DNA of 8,869 bases from Bacteroidota bacterium (GCA_015222065.1 JADFUQ010000066.1:1-8869), one strand, 5' to 3'. Counted from the first letter of the stretch, positions 1 to 6,637 are shown. Notes: generated by a model from the sequence alone, not told the origin. Made by a program: numbers and translations.

Positions 1-947
1 CGGTATTCAGAGTCAAGGTCACTCATCATGGTAATTCCTCCACCGCTCTTAAATATTAGCTTTTCATTCTGGTTTTCAATAAACCGAATCATCACACAAC
101 TATCTAAGTTTATGCCGTCAAAGTAACCAAAAACACCGGTATAATAGCCTCTATTGTATGTTTCTGTTTCGAGGATAATTTCAAGGGTTTTTAGTTTAGG
201 AGCACCACTTATGGAACCAGCAGGCAGCAAGCTAAAAATTATGTCTCCTAAATTTTTCTTATAGTTAGAAGGGAGATTTCCGCTAATTTTGGAACTTGAT
301 TGCAGAATGTTTCCATGGCTGGTTTTTATTTTTTCAATATATCTGAATTTTTCAACTTTGACATTTTCAGATACAATACCCAGATCATTTCTCAAAAGGT
401 CGACAACAGTGTTGTGTTCGGCTAATTCTTTTACATTAGCAAGCAGTTTTTCTTCTGCTCCCGGAAAATCAGCATCGATGGTCCCCTTCATCGGATAGGT
501 TAATATTTTATTTTCCTTTATTTCAATAAAAATTTCAGGTGAAAAGACAACAAAATCATTCCGGTATAATAATTTAAACCGTGCTTTACTTAGATAAAAT
601 ATTTCAGTAAGATTAAGATTAGTCACAATCCCGGATGGAAATGTCAGGTTTAACAGATAAGTGTTGCCATGTTTTATGTTATCCATCACCTTTTCGAAGG
701 CTTCGCGGTATTCTGATAATTTTGGGGGCAAACTCGTAAAATGAAACTTACTATTTGTTTGTTGCAATTCACGATAATTTTTATGAAGGCCGGTTTTAAA
801 TAATACGTTTTGCGGAATCTCATTTGCTGCATAAACTATTGGTGATTCCATGGTAAAATCAATAATAAACAAAAAAGGGATAGATTGTGCTCCCATTTTA
901 TTTATTTTGTTAATGGTCTTTCTTATTTTGGGAGATGTGATGAACAT
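1..947 (-). CDS. pabB: Aminodeoxychorismate synthase component I (PabB), 3' end outside window
   Basis: This chorismate-binding enzyme aminates chorismate to 4-amino-4-deoxychorismate for folate synthesis, using ammonia from the PabA glutaminase. I translated 315 codons from the ATG at 947-945; the frame is still open at base 1. Visible motifs are PFLFIIDF (about 24-31), PMKGT (152-156), DLLRNDLG (183-190), LPAGSISGAPK (241-251), GYYTGVFGYFDG (267-278) and SGGGIT (301-305). The lysine in PMKGT is the PabB-type residue; TrpE has alanine there, so TrpE is unlikely. Probably only 15-25 C-terminal residues are missing. In-frame ATGs also lie at 896 and 851, but the later one removes the conserved PFLFIIDF block, so I prefer 947. 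A stop at 980-978 closes the frame upstream. The 947 start overlaps the divergent pabA start. No clear Shine-Dalgarno is visible. Function is confident; the exact start less so. Confidence 0.93.
   Translation of the reverse strand, partial: MFITSPKIRKTINKINKMGAQSIPFLFIIDFTMESPIVYAANEIPQNVLFKTGLHKNYRELQQTNSKFHFTSLPPKLSEYREAFEKVMDNIKHGNTYLLNLTFPSGIVTNLNLTEIFYLSKARFKLLYRNDFVVFSPEIFIEIKENKILTYPMKGTIDADFPGAEEKLLANVKELAEHNTVVDLLRNDLGIVSENVKVEKFRYIEKIKTSHGNILQSSSKISGNLPSNYKKNLGDIIFSLLPAGSISGAPKLKTLEIILETETYNRGYYTGVFGYFDGINLDSCVMIRFIENQNEKLIFKSGGGITMMSDLDSEY
931..934 (+). promoter_or_regulatory. Ribosome binding site deciding the pabA start
   Basis: GGAG ends 5 bases before the ATG at 940, a good Shine-Dalgarno match in a window where most genes lack one. 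It supports 940 rather than 850 as the pabA start. The site lies inside the coding sequence of the divergent pabB. Confidence 0.6.
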
Positions 948-1510
948 ATTGTTATTAGATAACCGGGATTCTTTCACTTATAATATTGTGAATCTGATTA
1001 GCAAATTTAATAATCATAACCTTGAAGTTATTAGTGTTGATGATATTAATTTACAGAAGATTGCAGTTTTTGATAAAATTATTTTTTCTCCCGGGCCTGA
1101 AACACTGGAACCAGAGGGTGTTATGAAAAAAATTCTGGATAAATATACCAAAAGTAAAAGCATTTTTGGAATTTGTCTTGGCTTTCAGGCTATCGCGCAG
1201 TATTATGAAGTAAAGTTATATAACATGGAAACTGTGTGCCACGGAATTTAAAAAAAATGTATATGTTAAAGACCTTGCTGATAGAATATTTTCAGGAATT
1301 CCTCCTGTTTTTAGGGCAGGACTTTATCATTCATGGGCAGTTGCCTCAAAATCATTTCCATCGGAATTAAGAATATCAGCCTGCTCATCTAATAACATCA
1401 TCATGGCATTCTCACATATGAGTTTGGATATTTGCAGGGTACAGTTTCATCCCGAATCATACATGACGCCATTTGGAGAACAAATTCTGTATAACTGGCT
1501 AAATAAATAA
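940..1510 (+). pseudogene. pabA: Aminodeoxychorismate synthase glutaminase component (PabA), frameshifted
   Basis: This class I glutamine amidotransferase hydrolyses glutamine and passes ammonia to PabB; in some bacteria it also serves TrpE. The ATG at 940 starts the family-typical MNILLLDNRDSFTYN. The first frame carries SPGP and the nucleophile Cys79 in GICLGFQ, then stops at TAA 1249-1251 after CHGI. Homology resumes one base out of register from about 1253 (KNVYVKDLADRIFSGIP) and runs through AGLYHSWAV and VQFHPES to TAA 1508-1510. Removing one base near 1247-1249 gives 189 residues, a normal PabA length, with the triad at Cys79, His170 and Glu172. The second frame is open only from 1214, so the lesion lies in 1214-1251. 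There is no other damage, which suggests a recent mutation or a base-calling error beside the TTTAAAAAAAA run. An ATG at 850 is in frame but would add 30 residues atypical of the family. Confidence 0.9.
1002..1009 (-). promoter_or_regulatory. pabB: Possible Bacteroidota -7 box for pabB inside pabA
   Basis: The minus strand reads TAAATTTG here, an exact fit to the TAnnTTTG element of the main Bacteroidota sigma factor. It lies 55-62 bp upstream of the pabB start at 947. I see no good TTTG-like -33 element at the expected distance, and an 8-base degenerate match in AT-rich DNA occurs easily by chance. If real, the pabB promoter is inside pabA codons. Confidence 0.25.
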
Positions 1511-1598
1511 TGCTTAAATGATAGAATGCTTAAATGCGTAAATGATAAAATGTTTGCCCTATTGCTTTCTTGCCAACTGCTTTTTGCCTTTTGCCAAC
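1509..1598. repeat. Decayed short direct repeats after pabA
   Basis: AATGCTTAAATG occurs perfectly at 1509-1520 and 1525-1536, and TAAATGATA at 1515-1523 and 1539-1547. These are followed by irregular TTGCC copies at 1554-1558, 1570-1574, 1584-1588 and 1591-1595. The pattern looks like degenerate low-complexity spacer repeats. It has no palindromic stem with a T-run, so it does not read as a pabA terminator. No gene is visible in it. Confidence 0.6.
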
Positions 1599-1703
1599 AT
1601 ATATTAGAAACTTGTTAATAAATATCATTTTGCAGATCTTAATAATGACGTATAAATAGTCTAACTTGGCAAAGTTGTTTTTGTTTCTTCAGGATTTTGT
1701 ATA

Positions 1704-1799
1704 TTAAAGTATCAGAAACTTGATGTACTTATGGATGCTATCGGACTACCAAAAGAAAAACTTTGTACACATTGTTTTGACGGTTCAAGTTACTTTTAA
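1704..1799 (+). pseudogene. Remnant of the C-terminus of an amidophosphoribosyltransferase (PurF)
   Basis: One frame reads LKYQKLDVLMDAIGLPKEKL followed by CTHCFDGSSYF and a TAA at 1797-1799. This resembles the extreme C-terminus of canonical PurF, where an 'xxGLVxAIGLPxxxLCxxCFxG' segment carries a Cys-x-x-Cys pair used as iron-sulfur ligands in the [4Fe-4S] enzymes. The frame is open only from 1665 because TAA lies at 1662-1664. The stretch 1665-1703 reads as unrelated hydrophobic residues, and no PurF catalytic motif is visible upstream. I read it as a fossil of a mostly deleted purF copy. It sits about 275 bp before a full-length PurF-type gene on the same strand, which lacks this Cys-x-x-Cys ending. 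A 22-residue reading from ATG 1731 is possible but I do not think it is a gene. Confidence 0.75.
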
Positions 1800-1864
1800 T
1801 TAATCTTTGAAATCCAACTTCTTTGATGATGGTCATATTTTTTTGTTAAACATGATATAAATTA

Positions 1865-1904
1865 TTGGAATATTGGAATATTGGAATGTTGGAATATTGG
1901 AATG
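1865..1904. repeat. Tandem array of five 8-bp TTGGAATR units
   Basis: Five back-to-back copies read TTGGAATA, TTGGAATA, TTGGAATG, TTGGAATA and TTGGAATG, differing only at the last base. They lie in the gene-free spacer before the long PurF gene. About 20-30 bp downstream the same period appears in reverse complement, so the two arrays could pair in single-stranded DNA or RNA. Confidence 0.9.
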
Positions 1905-1925
1905 TTTCTTAAAGTCATCCATTTT

Positions 1926-1957
1926 CTTCCCATCATTCCACTATTCCATCTTTCCAT
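1926..1957. repeat. Facing array of the same 8-bp repeat, reverse complement
   Basis: Units of 8 bp read CTTCCCAT (degenerate, 1926-1933), then ATTCCA at 1935-1940, ATTCCA at 1943-1948 and TTTCCA at 1951-1956. These are the complement of the TGGAAT core in the array at 1865-1904. With the shared 8-bp register, the TGGAAT and ATTCCA cores could form an interrupted stem around a loop of about 20-30 bases. Confidence 0.75.
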
Positions 1958-2075
1958 AATTCTTTGATCATATTAATAAAGCGCCCAATGGGTGCAATTC
2001 AAAGTCACCTTCTTAGAGGGTGGATATTTACTAATAAATATGTAATTTTATGCCCCGTTCGGAAAACGATTATCA
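1958..2075 (+). other. Leader region of the PurF-type gene
   Basis: This AT-rich stretch must carry the promoter or 5' leader of the gene at 2076 unless transcription begins further upstream. A short inverted repeat, GCGCCCAATGGGTGC (1981-1995), could form a 6-bp stem including one G-U pair. A weaker one, CACCTTCTTAGAGGGTG, lies at 2006-2022. Neither has a following T-run, and I cannot match them to a known purine-sensing RNA. I found no clean TAnnTTTG promoter and no well-placed Shine-Dalgarno; the GGA near 2060 is too far from the start. Confidence 0.25.
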
Positions 2076-3977
2076 ATGAGTGATTCTATTAAGCACGAAT
2101 GTGGTATTGCATTAATACGGCTACGAAAACCACTGAAGTTTTACCAGGTTAAGTATGGTGACTGGAGGTATGGTTTGGAGAAGCTATACCTTCTTATGGA
2201 AAAGCAGCATAACAGGGGACAGGATGGTGCCGGAGTAGTATGCATAAAGACAGGACTTGATCCGGGTAAGAAGTATATATTCAGGCACCGTTCAAACAAT
2301 TCCAATCCTATACAGGGTATATTTGATAAAATTAATGATGAGTTTAAAAAGGTAGAAGAGCAGAAGCCTGAGAGATTGAATGACCCGGGTTGGGCAAAGA
2401 ATAATCTTTCATTTGCAGGTGAATTGTTTTTGGGACACCTCCGTTATGGCACATACGGGAACTATAAAATTGATTATGTCCACCCGGTAAATCGTGAAAA
2501 TAACTGGAAATCAAGGAATCTTGTATTAGCAGGGAATTTTAACCTGACCAATGTTGAAGAACTTTTTCAGGAACTTGTAAATCTTGGCCAAACTCCAAAA
2601 GACTTTTCCGATACTGTAACCATTCTTGAAAATCTGGGACATTTTCTTGATCAGGAGAACCAGATATTATTTGAAAGATACAAGAGAGAGGGTTATTTGA
2701 ATATGGATATATCTCCTTTGATCGAAAAGAATATCAGTGTTACTGAAATTCTAAAAAATGCAAGCAAGAAATGGGACGGAGGATATGCAATGGCAGGTTT
2801 GTTAGGGCATGGTGATGCATTTGTCGTCCGTGATCCATGGGGAATACGTCCTGCATATTATTATTATGATGATGAAGTAGTAGTAGTAGCTTCTGAAAGA
2901 CCGGTAATACAAACAGTTTTTAATGTGCCCATTGAAAAAGTTGAAGAAATTCCTCCCGGATATGCAGTGATCTCAAAAAATAATGGAAAGATTACTGTTG
3001 AAAAGATAAGAAAACCGGAGTTGAGAAAATCATGTTCTTTTGAAAGAATATATTTTTCCAGAGGAAGTGACCGCGATATTTATCAGGAAAGGTTGAAACT
3101 GGGTGAGTTTCTAACACCTCAAATATTGAAAGCAGTTGATTATGATCTGGAAAACACGGTTTTTTCTTTTATCCCAAATACTGCCGAAACAGCTTTCTAT
3201 GGAATGATTAAAGGTGCTGAAAAATATTTGAACAAGATAAAAAATAAGAAAATCCTTCAGCTTAAGGATAATCTTGCTGCCGAAAATCTTGATGATATAA
3301 TTGCTATGAAGCCAAGGGTGGAAAAAATTGCTGTCAAAGATGTTAAACTAAGAACTTTTATTTCCGAAGATAAAGACAGAGACCATCTTGTTGGACATGT
3401 TTATGATATAACCTACGGAACTATAAGGGAAGGAAAAGACAAGCTGGTTATAATCGACGACTCTATTGTCCGGGGAACTACACTCAAGTATAGTATTATC
3501 CGGATTATTGACAGACTTGGACCCCGGAAAATCGTGGTAGTATCATCATCACCACAAATACGTTATCCTGATTGCTATGGAATAGATATGGCAAAATTGA
3601 GCGATTTTATTGCTTTCAGAGCGGCTATCCAATTATTAAAGGATACCGGGAAACAAAATGTCATAGACAAGGTGTATAATATGTGCAAAGAACAGGAAGA
3701 TATACCAAAAGAAAAAGTGATTAACCATGTAAGGGAGATATATAAGCCTTTTACACCGGAACAGATTTCGGGCCAGATTGCCAGGATGCTTAAGACAAAT
3801 AAAATTCGCACCGACCTGGAGATAGTATATCAAAGCATTGAAAACTTGCATAAAGCTATACCTGAACATACCGGCGACTGGTATTTTACAGGTAACTATC
3901 CTACACCGGGAGGGAATAAAGTTGTAAATCAATCTTTTATTAATTTTATTGAAGGGAAAAACAAGCGGGCTTATTAA
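2076..3977 (+). CDS. purF: Long amidophosphoribosyltransferase (PurF-type, class II glutaminase)
   Basis: PurF catalyses the first step of purine synthesis, turning PRPP and glutamine into 5-phosphoribosylamine. The protein has 633 residues, against roughly 470-510 for canonical PurF. The N-terminal class II glutaminase domain begins at HECGIALIRL: Cys9 would be exposed as the nucleophile after removal of an 8-residue propeptide. QHNRGQDGAG, LGHLRYGTYGN, GNFNLTN and DPWGIRPAYYY follow. The phosphoribosyltransferase half has ERIYFSRGSDRDIYQERLKLG, RTFI (426-429) and an intact PRPP loop, VIIDDSIVRGTT (458-469). Between residues 367 and 426 it is about 25 residues longer than E. coli PurF, and it has a long charged C-terminal extension. 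The C-terminal Cys-x-x-Cys pair of iron-sulfur PurF is missing; TGDWYFTGNYPTPGG stands there instead. It could be the cell's only PurF or a lineage-specific paralogue. Confidence 0.9.
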   Translation: MSDSIKHECGIALIRLRKPLKFYQVKYGDWRYGLEKLYLLMEKQHNRGQDGAGVVCIKTGLDPGKKYIFRHRSNNSNPIQGIFDKINDEFKKVEEQKPERLNDPGWAKNNLSFAGELFLGHLRYGTYGNYKIDYVHPVNRENNWKSRNLVLAGNFNLTNVEELFQELVNLGQTPKDFSDTVTILENLGHFLDQENQILFERYKREGYLNMDISPLIEKNISVTEILKNASKKWDGGYAMAGLLGHGDAFVVRDPWGIRPAYYYYDDEVVVVASERPVIQTVFNVPIEKVEEIPPGYAVISKNNGKITVEKIRKPELRKSCSFERIYFSRGSDRDIYQERLKLGEFLTPQILKAVDYDLENTVFSFIPNTAETAFYGMIKGAEKYLNKIKNKKILQLKDNLAAENLDDIIAMKPRVEKIAVKDVKLRTFISEDKDRDHLVGHVYDITYGTIREGKDKLVIIDDSIVRGTTLKYSIIRIIDRLGPRKIVVVSSSPQIRYPDCYGIDMAKLSDFIAFRAAIQLLKDTGKQNVIDKVYNMCKEQEDIPKEKVINHVREIYKPFTPEQISGQIARMLKTNKIRTDLEIVYQSIENLHKAIPEHTGDWYFTGNYPTPGGNKVVNQSFINFIEGKNKRAY

Positions 3978-4001
3978 TGGTTCATCCGGAAAATGAATAA
4001 G
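3970..4001. terminator. Weak candidate bidirectional terminator between convergent genes
   Basis: CTTATT (3970-3975) plus TCAT (3982-3985) can pair with ATGAATAAG (3993-4001), giving a stem of about 9 bp with a 6-base bulge and a 7-base loop. It sits at the junction of the PurF-type gene (ends 3977) and the permease (ends 4013), where both transcripts must stop. The stem is AT-rich with no strong T-tract, so termination here is a guess from position. Confidence 0.3.
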
Positions 4002-4012
4002 TGTTTGGAAAC

Positions 4013-6424
4013 CTATTCATATCTTAACGATTCAACCGGATTTCTTCGTGCAAACCACCAGCTTCTCCACGTGACAGTAATCAGCGCAATTAACGATGCA
4101 GTAATTCCCGCCACAACAAAGATCCACCAGGGGATATTAATCCGGTATGCAAAATTTCGGATCCATTTGTTCATGATCAGGTAGGATACCGGGCAGGAGA
4201 GAAAAAAAGCGAAAATAACCCAGATTTGAAATTCACCGTTTAGTAAGAACAAAATGTCCCTTACCCTTGCACCATTTACTTTCCGAATAGTTATTTCCTT
4301 TGACCGTTTCGCAACCAGCATACCTGTCAGACCCAGTAAACCAAGACAGGAAAGAAAGATCGCTGCCACCGCAGAATATCCGGTAATCTTTCCCCACCGT
4401 TTCTCATCCAGGTACTGATCTGCAAGATTCTGGTCAAGGAATGAATAATCAATTGAATATTCCGGCACAATTTCATTCCAGGCTTCTTTTATCTGGTTTA
4501 TTGCAGCGGCAGTTTGTTGTTCATCGATACGGACAAAAACACTCCAGATACTGTTCCAGGGGGCTACAGTCATTATCAGAGGCTGAATTCTATCCCTCAT
4601 CGAATCATAATGAAAATCCCTGATCACCCCCAGGATTTCCAGATTGAAGTCTTCAAAAAAAGCAAAAGTATATCCGACCGGTTCCTCAAGTTCAAAGGCT
4701 TTTACGAATGTTTCATTTACCAGCGCCATGGGGATGGAATCATCCACATGGCTTGAGAGGAAATCCCTTCCTTCTACCAATTCAAGGCGGAAGGCATCCG
4801 CATAATCGGGATCAATTCTAAGTATTCGTGTGGATATTAGTTCACCCTTTTGGCTTTTTACTTCGTTTGAACTGCTTCCAACTACAAAATTGCGGTCACT
4901 TGTCGTAACATTTTTAATTAAAGGATATTGCAGCAGTTTATTTTTTAAGAGCATGGTTTTTGAAATGGGGAAATCAACGGCGAGAACAACCACATTTTTC
5001 TTGTCAAAGCCTACCGGCTGATTCAGTAAATAATTTACTTGTCTTATAATAATTCCTGTTGTTATCATTAATACAATAGATATGAAGTATTGCAATATGA
5101 CAAATGTCCTGGCGAACCGGTAACGTTTTCCTATGGAGATCTCGTTCTTAAGAATGGAGAGAGGATTGCTGTGACGCAACAAGAAAAAGCCAACATAACT
5201 GCTGGTTGAAAAAATTATTATCAAAAGGATGCCAACCAGGAAGAGTAAACCGGACCAATCCTTATACAAAATAAAATTTAAATCCTTATGAGTCAGGTTA
5301 TTAAAAGCCGGCAATAATTGCTCTGCAAAAACAATCCCAAGAAACAGGCCCAGGGTAACCAGTAAAAAAGATTCACTAATAAAATGTCTGATGATCTGTG
5401 CTTTATGAGCACCCAGGATTTTCATAATACCCATCTCCTTTAACCTTTCTATGGATTGGCCAATAGCCAGCATGATATAATTGATGCATGCGATAATAAG
5501 AATAATAAGGGCAATAGAAGAAAGAATAATAGTGTTTTGACGACTTCCCTTAATTTCATAACCCCAGGATATATGACTTGAATTTAGATATATATCCTTA
5601 AGGGGCTGAAACCGGATAGCAAAATTATCTTCACTGTCCCTGAGAGATCCGAAATGTACGAGGTTTGTAACAGTCTCGGCAAAATACTTGTCGTTTAGCG
5701 AGTTGGCAGTTTCTTCAGCCTGTTGCAGCATTTCTTTGTTTTTCAACTGAACGTAAACCGAATTTGATCCGAATTCATTATTGCTCCGGGGATAATATTG
5801 GCAATTAGGAAAAGGAACCAGGACTGTAAACCGGAATGAGGAAATATCACTAAGATTCTCAATTATTCCTTCAATAGTATATTCATTCGGTGGAGGCTGT
5901 GGAAACCGTATACTTTGCCCTATCAGGTCTGAATAGTTCGGAATAGTGTCACTAAGAAGTTTGTCGGCTACTTCTTTACTTATCACAACGCTCTGAGGTC
6001 TTTCCAGTATGCTGTCTGATTGCATTTCTATGACCGGAAAACTAAACATCTTCAGGAAATCAGGGTGAACAAATGCAAGTTGTTCATAGAAATTCTTCTC
6101 TCCAAACCGGATCCATGTCTGGGTATGCCGATAGACGGAACTTCTCTCTACCCCGGGGATATCCTCCTTGTATCCCTCAACAATCGAATGAGGCTGAAAA
6201 GAAGTAAAACCCACATCTCCCGTTTTTTCAACGTAACGTGAAGTTACCCTGTAGATATTAGCCCGGTTATTATGAAACATGTTGTAACTCGTCTCGTGCT
6301 GAACATAGATGAAAATCAGAATACAACAGGCTATTCCAAAACCCAGTCCCAGGATGTTTACGATGGAATGAAACCATTGCCTTACTAAGTTCCGTATCGA
6401 TAGTTTCAGGTAATGTTTGATCAT
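4013..6424 (-). CDS. ABC transporter permease, FtsX/MacB type, duplicated
   Basis: This 803-residue inner-membrane protein has the layout of MacB/FtsX-type permeases. TM1 is at about 21-41, followed by a large periplasmic MacB-PCD-like domain (about 45-290). TM2-4 lie at about 298-318, 350-370 and 391-412 (first FtsX core), with cytoplasmic RLKEMGIMKILGAHKAQI between TM2 and TM3. TM5 is at 440-460, then a second periplasmic domain and TM6-8 at about 682-704, 734-752 and 767-786. The segment RSKEITIRKVNGARVRDILF (second core) repeats the coupling-helix pattern of the first. The C-terminus RRNPVESLRYE is typical of the family. Members work with a separate ATPase and often a periplasmic adaptor in export or mechanotransmission; neither partner is in this window. 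The substrate is unknown. The start is the ATG at 6424-6422, which gives the family-typical MIKHYLKLSIRNLVR. Expression may depend on the divergent response regulator. Confidence 0.92.
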   Translation of the reverse strand: MIKHYLKLSIRNLVRQWFHSIVNILGLGFGIACCILIFIYVQHETSYNMFHNNRANIYRVTSRYVEKTGDVGFTSFQPHSIVEGYKEDIPGVERSSVYRHTQTWIRFGEKNFYEQLAFVHPDFLKMFSFPVIEMQSDSILERPQSVVISKEVADKLLSDTIPNYSDLIGQSIRFPQPPPNEYTIEGIIENLSDISSFRFTVLVPFPNCQYYPRSNNEFGSNSVYVQLKNKEMLQQAEETANSLNDKYFAETVTNLVHFGSLRDSEDNFAIRFQPLKDIYLNSSHISWGYEIKGSRQNTIILSSIALIILIIACINYIMLAIGQSIERLKEMGIMKILGAHKAQIIRHFISESFLLVTLGLFLGIVFAEQLLPAFNNLTHKDLNFILYKDWSGLLFLVGILLIIIFSTSSYVGFFLLRHSNPLSILKNEISIGKRYRFARTFVILQYFISIVLMITTGIIIRQVNYLLNQPVGFDKKNVVVLAVDFPISKTMLLKNKLLQYPLIKNVTTSDRNFVVGSSSNEVKSQKGELISTRILRIDPDYADAFRLELVEGRDFLSSHVDDSIPMALVNETFVKAFELEEPVGYTFAFFEDFNLEILGVIRDFHYDSMRDRIQPLIMTVAPWNSIWSVFVRIDEQQTAAAINQIKEAWNEIVPEYSIDYSFLDQNLADQYLDEKRWGKITGYSAVAAIFLSCLGLLGLTGMLVAKRSKEITIRKVNGARVRDILFLLNGEFQIWVIFAFFLSCPVSYLIMNKWIRNFAYRINIPWWIFVVAGITASLIALITVTWRSWWFARRNPVESLRYE

Positions 6425-6475
6425 AATGGTTGTAAGTTAGTGAAGATTCCGGATGATTCTTATTCTCTCCAAAAA

Positions 6476-6500
6476 GAACACAAAAAGCAAGCCAGTGTTC
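6476..6500. promoter_or_regulatory. Inverted repeat GAACAC/GTGTTC framing the sigma-54-like promoter
   Basis: GAACAC at 6476-6481 and GTGTTC at 6495-6500 are perfect complements 13 bases apart, enclosing the -24/-12-like sequence. The right arm begins TGTTCACAATA (6496-6506), identical to the first 11 bases of the palindrome at 6582-6598. The shared half-site suggests the same regulator may bind both places. Confidence 0.5.
6480..6494 (-). promoter_or_regulatory. Possible sigma-54 (-24/-12) promoter for the permease
   Basis: The minus strand reads TGGCTTGCTTTTTGT. Against the sigma-54 consensus TGGCACG-N4-TTGC it matches TGGC and the G at the seventh position, and TTGT in place of TTGC, with correct spacing. 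Transcription would begin near 6468, about 44 bases before the permease start. The neighbouring gene encodes a sigma-54 activator, which raises the prior. The -12 element is imperfect, so this is a candidate only. Confidence 0.4.
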
Positions 6501-6581
6501 ACAATACACAGATAAACAGCCATATATAAATATCCTGTAAGCAAAGCGTATCAATACATTGTCCAGAATTCTTACAGTTGC

Positions 6582-6598
6582 TGTTCACAATATGAACA
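6582..6598. promoter_or_regulatory. 17-bp palindrome, likely operator or enhancer site of the regulator
   Basis: TGTTCACAATATGAACA is an inverted repeat with perfect 6-bp arms (TGTTCA, TGAACA) around a 5-base centre. It lies 40 bp before the response-regulator ATG and about 88 bp upstream of the candidate minus-strand -24 element, a normal distance for a sigma-54 activator site. Another TGTTC occurs at 6612-6616. It also falls between a TTG (6578-6580) and a TATTTTG (6600-6606), a loose -33/-7 pair for the regulator gene, so binding could also repress that gene. The protein that binds is inferred from position. Confidence 0.55.
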
Positions 6599-6637
6599 AT
6601 ATTTTGTAACTTGTTCTTTTTTAATAAGAGACATCCC

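Noticed and set aside
289..498. Plus-strand open frame inside pabB
   Set aside because: It lies antisense to the clear chorismate-binding domain and has no recognisable protein features.
850..939. Upstream ATG at 850 as the pabA start
   Set aside because: It adds 30 residues not seen in PabA, whereas 940 gives the family start MNILLLDNRDSFTYN and has GGAG at the right distance.
1865..1957. CRISPR array
   Set aside because: Units are only 8 bp with no spacers between them, and no cas gene is present.
1981..2022. Purine-sensing riboswitch before the PurF-type gene
   Set aside because: Only two short, weak hairpins are visible; none of the conserved core of known purine, PRPP or ZTP riboswitches could be recognised.
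3575..3932. Two minus-strand open frames within the PurF-type gene
   Set aside because: They overlap strongly conserved PurF coding sequence in other frames and show no domain of their own.
6270..6554. Minus-strand open frame across the permease start
   Set aside because: It overlaps the permease N-terminus out of frame, covers the candidate promoter, and looks like no known family.
6611..6637. TTG at 6611 as the response-regulator start
   Set aside because: It would fall at or before the likely transcription start and add nine residues ahead of a receiver domain that normally starts just before KLLIIDD; ATG 6638 fits.
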